From an uncultured Roseobacter sp. (lineage in GTDB: Bacteria; Pseudomonadota; Alphaproteobacteria; Rhodobacterales; Rhodobacteraceae), in assembly GCF_947495275.1 (NCBI RefSeq), contig NZ_CANLYL010000001.1:496001-560000 (forward strand): a stretch of 64,000 nucleotides of DNA, read 5' to 3'. Position 1 is the stretch's first letter. Each line of letters begins with the position of its first letter. Position numbers and translations under genes: made by a program. Of the stretch, positions 56,090-63,064 are shown piece after piece. The notes beneath the pieces were generated by a model. The model was not told where the DNA came from and did no database searches. It saw only the letters and a program-made list of their open reading frames with translations.

Positions 56090-56109
56090 TTTCTTCAAAA
56101 CCAATGACT

Positions 56110-56615
56110 TAGGCTGCATGGACCGCCGGTGGTCCACAATGGTGGGACACATAATGCGCCTTTCATCCTATACCTATGCCTCTCGCCACAGAATTTTTAC
56201 TTCCGTTTTCCGCAACCAAGTGGAACTACACCCAGCCAGACAGCGATCCCACTTGAAGGTTTCGATGGGTACTCGCAGCCCAGTTGCGGCAAGGTTTGTC
56301 GCTGCACGTGCCGTATCATCGGTAAGACGCTTCTTGCCGGCTTCGAGGAACTCCTTGGAGCAGCTGTAATACAAGCTCTGGGCAATAGCCTCACGACGGC
56401 ACAGCTCGGCAATGCAATACTCACCCTTTAGGCCACCCAACACGATCCTCATCTTCTCTTCGGCAGAATACTGTTTGCGCGTCACAGGGCGAATATCTTT
56501 GACCACTTTCTCGCTGTGGCTCTTTCGTGTCCCGGGCTTCTGTCTCATCTCCACTCATTGGTCGTTACGATGTGCCAGAAACCTTCTCTTATCAAATCGC
56601 CCTAAACTGTCCCAT
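56110..56615 (-). mobile_element. IS3-family element remnant
   Basis: The remains of an IS3-type insertion sequence 20-30 bases downstream of tRNA-Tyr. An OrfA-like coding sequence lies inside, but no OrfB integrase can be found. The ends carry weakly similar inward-reading sequences (CAATGGTGGGACACA on the left; CAATGGGACAGTTTA from the right on the other strand), which may be the old terminal repeats. Limits are approximate. Confidence 0.45.
56174..56554 (-). pseudogene. IS3-family transposase OrfA, C-terminally broken
   Basis: The first 75 or so residues are a typical OrfA helix-turn-helix: RKQYSAEEKMRIVLGGLKG, IAELCRREAIAQSLYY and SKEFLEAGKKRLTDDTARAA. After that the sequence (LRVPIETFKWDRCLAGCSS) is unrelated to the leucine zipper that should follow. 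No OrfB frame with a DDE motif exists nearby. The product therefore cannot be an active transposase. Confidence 0.75.
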
Positions 56616-56911
56616 TGGTGCTGAGGTCAGACAAGGCGCCGATTTCTTCTGCGAGCACGATGACCATTGATACATCTGTGCACCAACCGGGCGAAGCAGC
56701 AAAAAAAATAGAAGAACACACGGGCCTTTAGCATCGATTACTGCATATCATGAACAAGTTTCAGTGCCAGCTCTTCGAAGAGCGCTTCATACTTTTGAAA
56801 CCGAGGCAAGTTTTCGTGCCAGAGTGCTTAAGGACAGCTACAGGCACACAAATGGATTTGTCAAAATCCCGTTGGGAAGCTCGTCGGATACTGAGATCGA
56901 ATTAAGGCTTC
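56555..56911. other. Degraded intergenic stretch
   Basis: 357 bases between the IS3 remnant and the truncated SDR gene. Apart from the possible cupin-like fragment annotated separately at 56764-56931, I find no gene, RNA or clear repeat. Confidence 0.5.
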
Positions 56912-56931
56912 ATGTCTGGCTACGGGCAGTC
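56764..56931 (+). pseudogene. Possible fragment of a cysteine-dioxygenase/cupin-like gene
   Basis: A short reading frame whose residues SYRHTNGFVKIPLGS and ELRLHVW resemble, to my eye, the start of small cupin-fold dioxygenase-like proteins. It breaks off where the truncated SDR gene begins in another frame. If correct, two broken genes have been joined by a deletion. Weak evidence. Confidence 0.25.
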
Positions 56932-57310
56932 CAAGCTTGCCTGCCTCCTGTTCGGTGACGAATTGGACCGCCGTCTTCGGGCGTCCAGGAAGGTGATGAA
57001 GTCGCTGACGGTACATCCCGGCGGGTCCGATTCCGGTTTGTTCCAGGATCTGGACGACGCCTCGAGCGAGGCGATGAAGGCGCGAGTCGAGCAACTGCTG
57101 CATTCCAACGAAGACGCTGCCAAGCCGTCTCTGATCGCCGCCCTGTCTGATGAAGTCGGAGGCGGGGATTACTTTGGCCCGACAGGTCCCGAAGAGAAGA
57201 GTGGCAAGGTCGGCGTCGCAATCCGTAATCCAATCTGCGACGATCATGATGTGGCCAAGCGTCTCTGGTTGCTCTCGGAAGAGATGACCGGTCAGGCATT
57301 TCCTGTCTGA
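56912..57310 (+). pseudogene. SDR-family oxidoreductase, N-terminally truncated
   Basis: 132 codons covering the C-terminal half of a short-chain dehydrogenase/reductase. It begins at the catalytic YxxxK motif (SGYGQSKLACLLFGDEL) and continues with VKSLTVHPGG-like sequence (KSLTVHPGGSDSGLF). The NAD-binding GxxxGxG half is missing, and a TAA stop lies in frame just upstream of 56912, so the gene cannot give a working enzyme. It is followed after 10 bases by a second SDR gene on the same strand. Confidence 0.75.
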
Positions 57311-57626
57311 GGGCGAAGCCATGCATGACAATGGAAAGAGAGTTGCCCTTGTGACTGGCGCGTCCAGCGGCATCGGCAAGGCCACTGCAGAAGCGCTCGT
57401 CAAGGAAGGGTACGTCGTCAATCCGGTCGCGCGCCGGGTCGAGATCATGGACGATCTGAAAGCGCTCGGATGCACCCCGATCAAGATGGATGTCACCAAA
57501 GAGGAAGACGTCGTCGCAGTGGTCGAGCAAATCACGCGCGATCATGGCGGCGTCGACATTCTGGTCAACAACGCGGGTCTGCCGGTTTATGGATCGGTCG
57601 AGGAGATCGACATCGAAAAGGCGTGT

Positions 57627-57641
57627 GTGGATGGCTCCTGC
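57627..57641 (+). repeat. Subterminal inverted repeat, left copy
   Basis: GTGGATGGCTCCTGC; perfect inverted partner at 58939-58953. It lies 4 bases inside the inferred border of the IS110-family element. Confidence 0.85.
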
Positions 57642-57856
57642 ATTGCAAGAGATTTCTGTGGTTGCGATGGTCTGTCAGTACAGTCGTGTGTCCGGCCTGT
57701 TTGCGTGGCGGTTGCCACTGGCCCTGATGAGTTCCGCAAGTAAGGTTCCTATCGGCTAATCGACGTCGTAGGCCGCGGCCTTGGTCGGAGTGTCCTTACT
57801 CTTGGTTGACTTCGTTTCGCATCATCACATCAAACGTCTTGCATCTCTTGGCAGGA
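57640..57856 (-). ncRNA. Candidate guide-RNA region of the IS1111-like element
   Basis: The non-coding end downstream of the transposase, about 217 bases. In the IS1111 group this part encodes an RNA with loops matching donor and target DNA (seekRNA or bridge RNA). I placed it by comparison with the group; I have not folded it or matched its loops to the target. Confidence 0.35.
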
Positions 57857-58876
57857 TCAACCGATCGGCTGCCGATATTCTTCTCCCTTGGTGAGAATTG
57901 CCCAGATGATCCGGGCGGATTTGTTGGCCATTGCGACGGTGGCGAGCCTGAAGGGCTTCTGGTCGAGTAATTTCGCGGTCCAGATGTCAGCCTTCTCAGG
58001 CTTGTTCCTGGCCATGAGCGCGCGCGAGGTCATTCCGACGATCAGCAGCTTTCGGATGTACCGGTCGCCTTTCTTGGTAATGCGCCCAAGACGTTCTTTG
58101 CCGCCGCTGGATTTGTTCAGCGGCGTAAGGCCCAGCCATGCCGCCAGATCGCGCCCGGTTTCGAACTGTTTCGCATCGCCAATGGTGGCGACAATGGCCG
58201 AGGCCGTAATTGGTCCGACCCCTGGTATGCGCATCAACCGCCGTGCATCTGCATCTAGCCATGCGTGCTGCTCGATCAATTTGCTCAGCCCGTCGATACG
58301 CGCATTGAGACCATTCAGCTGATGGCACATCACACCGAGAATGCCGTCCGCGATCTCGGGCATTTCCAACTGCTCTTCAGTGCCGTGGTCCCGGGCAAAC
58401 TTGGACACAGCCTCAATGCCCGTTGGCAGGATGTGACCGAACTCACGGAGTATGCTTCGGATCATGTTCACGACCTGAGTGCGCTGTCTGACGACCAGAT
58501 CCCGCGCTCGATGGATTGCAAGAACCGCCTGCTGGTCTTCGGACTTGATCTCGACAAAGCGCATGGTTGGTCGACGCACAGCTTCACAAATCGCCTCGGC
58601 ATCTGCCGCGTCAGTCTTGCCGCGCTTCACGTACGGTTTGACATAGGCTGCTGGCATGAGCCGAACGTCATGGCCGAGTTCGCGCAGCTTGCGTCCCCAG
58701 TGGTGAGATGATCCGCAAGCCTCCATTCCCACCACACAGCGCGGCAACGTCTCGAAGAATGCGACCAGCTTCGCGCGTTTGATCTTCTTGTTGATTATCT
58801 TGCGTCAGGTGGCTGAAACACAGTGCACCTGAAAAACGTCCTTGGCCAAATCCAGGCCTACGGTCTTTACTGTCAT
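57857..58876 (-). pseudogene. IS110-family transposase with premature stop
   Basis: A frame of 340 codons for an IS110/IS1111 transposase. It starts MTVKTVGLDLAKDVFQVH (with the first catalytic Asp of the DEDD domain). It then has an in-frame TGA at codon 24 (58805-58807), where relatives read on as TGRK-like sequence. The remainder is intact: PRCVVGMEACGSSHHW, KRGKTDAADAEAICEAV, IPGVGPITASAIVATIGD (helix-hairpin-helix), and LAAWLGLTPLNKSSGGKERLGRITKKGD with the conserved Tnp_20 region. A TTG-initiated product of 296 residues is possible, but would lack the first Asp. The element is probably not autonomous. Confidence 0.85.
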
Positions 58877-58938
58877 TGGGTGGCTCCTTTCCTAGCAGTC
58901 GTTGACAACTGCACTTTGGCACGTTCGATGCCGGTGGA

Positions 58939-58953
58939 GCAGGAGCCATCCAC
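58939..58953 (-). repeat. Subterminal inverted repeat, right copy
   Basis: Reads GTGGATGGCTCCTGC on the minus strand, identical to 57627-57641. It lies 5 bases inside the inferred right border of the element. Confidence 0.85.
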
Positions 58954-59486
58954 CTCATCCGCTATCAGTTCGACGTCAATTTCTTCGGGCTTGGCCGCTT
59001 AACCCAACTGGTCCTGCACCACATGCGCGAGCAGGGGTGGGGCAAGATTATCAACGTCTCGTCCGGCGAGGGAAAGGTGCACGCACCGCCGACAGCCTGG
59101 TACGTCTCAAGCAAGCTTGCGCTCGAAGGGTTCAGCGATTGTCTGCGTGCCGAGACAGCCCAGTTCGGGATTGATGTGGCGATCGTTCGACCCGGCGCCA
59201 TCGATACTGAGATCACAGGCGGTTTCATCGATCCGCTTTTGGAAACCTCCGGTAGCGGGCCATATAGCGCCATTGCGCGGAAGATGGCGGATTAGTTCCG
59301 CAATATGGGTGCGGAGAAGGGCACAGCTTCTCCACCCAGTGTGATCGCCAATGTCATCGTTGGGGCGATCAAAGCCCGCAAACCCAGAACGCGCTACGCG
59401 GCAGGTGTCGGCGTCAGACAGGCCATTTTCTTTCGCCGCATTCTGAGCGACCGAATGTTTGACCGGTTCATGATGCGGATGTTGGG

Positions 59487-59951
59487 GTGACCGCGATGAT
59501 GACATTCATGGACCGTATCTCGCAAGGCTTCGAGTATCTGATCGTGCTGGCATCGGTTGTCATGCTCGGCTGGGGACTGCTTGGCTTTCTGGAGTATTTC
59601 ACCGGGCTCGCTCCGCTGATGCTGTTGCAAAATGCGACCTTTCCGGTGGGCATGCAGACCCTCCACTGGATCCTGATCACCGCATCTGGGGCCACATTTC
59701 TGATCGGGTACTTCCTGCGCTGGAGCTTAACGCCGATTGCCATGCTGGTCATGTTCACAGCACTTGCCACGATGTGCGCCGTGCAGACTTTCGACATGCT
59801 GGAAAGCCCGGATCGCTACCGGAACTTCGTGCAGGAGTGCATCAACTATATCGTCATCTCGATCTATCTTTTTCGATCCAATCGCATGCGGAATCGGTTC
59901 GGAAGGATCACAGTTCAAGGCAGAGATGGCCCGTCGCCAATCAGTGTCTGA
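59487..59951 (+). CDS. Small polytopic membrane protein of unknown function
   Basis: A protein of 154 residues with four hydrophobic helices (EYLIVLASVVMLGWGLLGF, LHWILITASGATFLIGYF, LTPIAMLVMFTALATMCAV, INYIVISIYLF). No family recognised. The GTG start overlaps the SDR stop codon as GTGA; an ATG at 59496 is the alternative. It appears to be the only intact gene in the decaying run 56912-61117. Confidence 0.6.
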   Translation: MTAMMTFMDRISQGFEYLIVLASVVMLGWGLLGFLEYFTGLAPLMLLQNATFPVGMQTLHWILITASGATFLIGYFLRWSLTPIAMLVMFTALATMCAVQTFDMLESPDRYRNFVQECINYIVISIYLFRSNRMRNRFGRITVQGRDGPSPISV

Positions 59952-59969
59952 GACGTAAGAAAGAAAGTC

Positions 59970-60449
59970 ATGGAAAACGGATCATCGGAAAAAGTGAGCT
60001 TCTCGCATCACAGGATTCACATCGACATTGCGATCGATGCGCCACTAGAGGTGGTCTGGTCCGTGCTGACGGACACGGCCAACTACGACAACTGGGCGGC
60101 GTTCCTAGTGGGCATCAAGGGAGAGATCAAGGACAGATCGAGGGTCACCGTCAGCTTTCAACTTGATGCATCAAAGGAGAAGCTGACCACGCTGGACCAC
60201 ACGATCACAGTCGTGGATGGGTCAGAGTTCTACTGAGCCGAGAAAGGACCAGGCGGCGTTCGCGACAATCACCACTTCCGTGTCGCGCCTCAGAAAGAAG
60301 GAAGGTCCCGTTTCGTGCAATCCGACGAGATCATGGGTGGCATCACCTTCCTGATGGGCGGTCGTTTGGCCAAGATGTACGTGGGTGGCTACCAAGCCTT
60401 CAATCGCGGTCTGAAGGCCGAGGCAGAACGACGTGCCCAATCCGACTGA
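59970..60449 (+). pseudogene. SRPBCC-family protein with in-frame TGA
   Basis: A frame of 160 codons resembling SRPBCC (START-like, polyketide cyclase/dehydrase) proteins: IHIDIAIDAPLEVVWSVLTDTANYDNWA at the start and SDEIMGGITFLMGGRLAKMY-type sequence near the end. A TGA at 60234-60236 splits it after GSEFY, and the same frame continues with AEKGPGGVRDNHHFRV. A TGG to TGA change would explain it. The truncated product of 88 residues lacks the C-terminal helix that closes the ligand cavity. Confidence 0.75.
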
Positions 60450-61117
60450 TAAGACACCTCGACCACTTGGGCGGGTTCTGCTGACCGGCGCGACTGGGAT
60501 GGTGGGGTCGTCGGTCCTCGCGGCATTGCTGACCGATGAAAACGCCCGCGAGGTCGTTTCGCTTGGGCGCAGGCCGACGGGCCGAGTTCATGGAAAACTC
60601 ACGGAAGTCTCGTTCACAGATTTCGGCGACACCCAAGCCATTGAGCCATATCTCATGGGAACAGACACACACGGTCTTCCATTGCCTTGCCACCTATTCC
60701 GCGCGTGTCAGCCGGCAGGAGTACGAGGAAATCACAGTCCACTGGCTGCGGGTTTTGCTGACAGCTTGTGAAACGGCGGTACCAAAAGCGACGTTTTGCT
60801 TGTTCTCTGCACAAGGTGCCCGGCCAGACGGCGGCGGCATGTCGTTTGCATTGAAGGTCAAGGGAGAGGCGGAGAGCGCACTGTTCGCGTCTGACCTCGA
60901 ACGGAAGTTCGCATTCCGTCCGGGTTACATTTCACCGTCCGGGCCGAGGAGCAGTTGGAAACCGGCAGACTATGTCTTCAAACCGCTCCAAAGGCTCGTG
61001 CCGACAATTGGCGTGACTTCCGACGAACTGGCTCGTGCGATGCTTGAAACAGCTATGCGCGATTCTCGTGATAGTGCGGTTCTCGAAAATGGCGACATGC
61101 GCACACTGCTTGGATGA
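60433..61117 (+). pseudogene. NAD(P)-binding protein gene with frameshift in an AC tract
   Basis: The first part (60433 to about 60672) has the Rossmann loop VLLTGATGMVGSSVLAALL and SLGRRPTGRVHGKLTEV. The second part, in another frame, continues as VFHCLATYSARVSRQEYEEIT, RVLLTACETAVPKA and SAQGARPDGGGMSFALKVKGEAE, and runs to 61117. Together they resemble NAD(P)H-binding (YbjT/HTATIP2-like) proteins. The break falls in (AC)4 at 60665-60672; two AC units instead of four would restore GTDTVFHC. The GTG start overlaps the SRPBCC stop. Confidence 0.75.
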
Positions 61118-61612
61118 CTTTGCCTTGGCGCCACCAAGCAAGCGCGTCATCATTTCCAACCGCACTTACTTTGTCTGGATCAATGTCCGCTTCGTAGAAT
61201 GCTGCGGTGCAGCAGTCTCTGGTAGACTGGATGTCCGATTGATGCCGTCCTTACGTACGCCAATGTCGGCAGTCAGCGCTTTGCGGCTACTCGTGCAAAG
61301 CGCAGCATTCGGAACTATGGGCTCTTCGCAGACCTTAGCCGCGCGACGCACCAATGACTGCGGCCAGCCCGAAGCCGACATTGGATTTGAGCGGTAATGG
61401 CCGGAGTCGCGGACCTAAGCCGCCTTTCGCTGCATTTGCACCGATGACCGCTTTCAGGAAAGGGTGCCACTTGATCGAGATTGGGGAGCCAGCGGTGTTC
61501 GCCACCTCCCTTGAAGCAAATGAAAGTGACTTGGGACTGTCAATTAGACACATAAACTGATTGCCGGACCATACCTTCCAATTCATGAAAGAGATAGCCC
61601 AGCAATTCAATG
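61118..61612. other. Gene-free stretch with one copy of a dispersed repeat
   Basis: 495 bases with several short frames on both strands but none with protein-like features. It contains the first copy of a 57-base repeat (61319-61375). Confidence 0.5.
61319..61375 (+). repeat. 57-base imperfect direct repeat, copy A
   Basis: Matches 62839-62895 with about six differences; both share GCTCTTCGC, TTAGCCGCGCGACGCACCA and GCGGCCAGCCC. The pair flanks the YceI and MarR genes. Confidence 0.75.
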
Positions 61613-62188
61613 CTACTCGGCTTTCATCTCTGTAGATATATCAAACGCCAAAGTCCCGACGGGCAGAGCAAAACCGAAAGGTGTGGTATCGATTTCAGCG
61701 GAGGCATGGAACCCCAACCAGTCCCCTTTGTAATAATCGAGAAACTGCGCAACGGGATGCTTGCCCTGGTGAATCAATTCGACTTTCAGAGTGGCAGGCA
61801 CAGTCACACCTCGCAGCGTCACATCGCCGGCAACGTCAGCGGTTGTCTCACCAGTACGTGTGATCGAGTTTGAGACGAACTGAATGTTTGGGTGCTCATC
61901 GACTTTCAAAAAATCTGCGTTTTTTATGTGATCGTCAAGCGGACCGAACCCGGTTGAGACTGACGCCGCATCAATCGTCACTTCCAGTGTTGCGGAAGTT
62001 GGATCATCAAGGTCGATGGACAAAGTGCCACCGGCACGGTCGAATTCGCCATGTTGCCGCGTGACACCTGCGTGGTCCCAGCCGAAGCGCACCTCGGTAT
62101 GGCCAGCGTCTGTCTTAAATGTGCGGGTCTCGGCGAATGCCGGAAGGGCGAGCGCTGTCACAAGCGTTGTAGCTAAGATAATACGCAT
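61613..62188 (-). CDS. YceI-family periplasmic lipid-binding-type protein
   Basis: A protein of 191 residues with a Sec signal peptide (RIILATTLVTALALPAFA) and the YceI lipocalin-like beta barrel: FKTDAGHTEVRFGWDHAG, FGPLDDHIKNADFLKVDEHPNIQFVSNSI, VTLRGVTVPATLKV and ending FGFALPVGTLAFDISTEM. YceI proteins bind polyisoprenoid-like lipids in the periplasm. The ATG at 62188 is preferred because it gives a clean signal peptide and has GGGAG 7 bases upstream. It is divergent from the MarR-family gene, which may control it. Confidence 0.9.
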   Translation of the reverse strand: MRIILATTLVTALALPAFAETRTFKTDAGHTEVRFGWDHAGVTRQHGEFDRAGGTLSIDLDDPTSATLEVTIDAASVSTGFGPLDDHIKNADFLKVDEHPNIQFVSNSITRTGETTADVAGDVTLRGVTVPATLKVELIHQGKHPVAQFLDYYKGDWLGFHASAEIDTTPFGFALPVGTLAFDISTEMKAE

Positions 62189-62210
62189 AGAGGAACTCCC
62201 AAAGTTGAGT

Positions 62211-62240
62211 AAATTATTAGTTGACGACATCATGTAATTT
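62211..62240. promoter_or_regulatory. Imperfect palindrome between YceI and MarR genes
   Basis: AAATTA and TAATTT frame a 30-base, partly symmetrical sequence in the 81-base divergent intergenic region. It is a candidate operator for the MarR-family protein. Symmetry is incomplete. Confidence 0.3.
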
Positions 62241-62269
62241 GATAGCAGCGGGTAATGCTAGGAGGAAGT

Positions 62270-62791
62270 ATGAGTGATAACGCAGACGTGAAAGCCGCAG
62301 CAGCCGAAGACGATGCCATGCCAAATCCTGACCCTGCTCATGTAGCGGTCTGGATTGCGCTAAACCGGGCAAGGTTGTCGTTGATGCGAGGGGTTGATCG
62401 GAGGCTGCGAGAGGAAGGGTTGCCGCCGCTCACCTGGTACGATGTTCTTTGGACTATCGAAAAACTGGGAGGAGCAGCGCGCCCCGCTGTGATCATGGAA
62501 GAGTTGCTATTCGAGCCATCTGCGCTTTCTCATATGGCCCGACGAATGGAAGCTGCTAGATTGCTAAAGACTTGTGTTGCCAAAGAGGATCGACGTGGGA
62601 GAATGTTGCGCATCACCTCGAAAGGTGTGGAAGCCCGCGCTGCGATTTGGCGAATTTACGGTTCTGCGCTGAAGGCGCGTCTTGCTCCACTTAATGAACT
62701 TTCGGACATCGATTCAGTTGCCAAGCTATTCGAAAACATAGCTGACGTTCGTTTCGATCAACCACCTAACGCCGCCAAGTGTAATCAATGA
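62270..62791 (+). CDS. MarR-family transcriptional regulator
   Basis: A protein of 173 residues with a MarR winged helix: VWIALNRARLSLMRGVDRRLREEGLPPLTWYDVLWTIEKLGG, then the recognition helix region EELLFEPSALSHMARRMEAARLL and the wing KEDRRGRMLRITSKGVEARAA. It is expected to bind a palindrome as a dimer and to respond to small ligands. AGGAGGA lies directly before the ATG at 62270. Divergent from the YceI gene. Confidence 0.9.
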   Translation: MSDNADVKAAAAEDDAMPNPDPAHVAVWIALNRARLSLMRGVDRRLREEGLPPLTWYDVLWTIEKLGGAARPAVIMEELLFEPSALSHMARRMEAARLLKTCVAKEDRRGRMLRITSKGVEARAAIWRIYGSALKARLAPLNELSDIDSVAKLFENIADVRFDQPPNAAKCNQ

Positions 62792-62838
62792 GTTGAGCTC
62801 AGCAGACATTCGACAAATCACAGTCTTCGGTAGATTTA

Positions 62839-62895
62839 GGGCTCTTCGCCGACATTAGCCGCGCGACGCACCATTAATTGCGGCCAGCCCAAAGC
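62839..62895 (+). repeat. 57-base imperfect direct repeat, copy B
   Basis: Partner of 61319-61375 in the same orientation. It lies in the gap between the MarR gene and the end of the EAL gene, where I see no gene. Confidence 0.75.
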
Positions 62896-63064
62896 AGGTC
62901 CTTCTGCTTTTCGCGATGATCGAGCCAAAGGTTCGTTTTGGCCGCTACAAGTGTGGCCAACGGAGTTCGTCGCAGACACCGACGACTTCATTCTGAGGTA
63001 ACCTGTTGAAACAAAGGGGACGTCAGCCCATCGTCCGCTTCTCTATGAAGAGCGCGAGGAGATT

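Larger units (their letters stand above)
57623..58958 (-). mobile_element. IS110-family insertion sequence, IS1111-like
   Basis: An element of about 1336 bp, delimited by restoring the reading frame of the interrupted SDR gene. Near both ends is a 15-bp perfect inverted repeat, GTGGATGGCTCCTGC at 57627-57641 and its complement at 58939-58953, subterminal as in the IS1111 group. There is no evident target duplication, as expected for the family. Relative to the transposase, the upstream non-coding end is about 80 bp and the downstream one about 230 bp. A longer downstream end is where IS1111-group elements encode their guide (seek or bridge) RNA. Confidence 0.8.
57321..59490 (+). pseudogene. 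SDR-family oxidoreductase interrupted by an IS110-family element
   Basis: The two parts 57321-57622 and 58959-59490 join in frame to a gene of 278 codons. The first part has the cofactor loop ALVTGASSGIGKATAEAL and LVNNAGLPVYGSVEEIDIEKA. The second carries YQFDVNFFGLGRLTQLV, INVSSGEGKVHAPP, the catalytic WYVSSKLALEGF and RPGAIDTEI. Besides the insertion there is an in-frame TAG at 59293-59295 (MAD-stop-FRNMG; a CAG to TAG change would explain it). The gene is thus doubly inactive. Substrate unknown. Confidence 0.85.

Noticed and set aside
55893-56090. Minus-strand frame across tRNA-Tyr
   Set aside because: Antisense to a tRNA; such GDPGIEPG-type translations are a known artefact of tRNA T-arm sequence.
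56912-57310. Intact SDR gene starting at 56912
   Set aside because: It lacks the entire nucleotide-binding half and begins at the catalytic YxxxK motif just after an in-frame stop.
58805-60236. Recoding of TGA (selenocysteine or Trp) in the transposase and SRPBCC genes
   Set aside because: Other genes use TGA as a normal stop (many ATGA overlaps), neither family uses selenocysteine, and neighbouring genes have other kinds of lesions.
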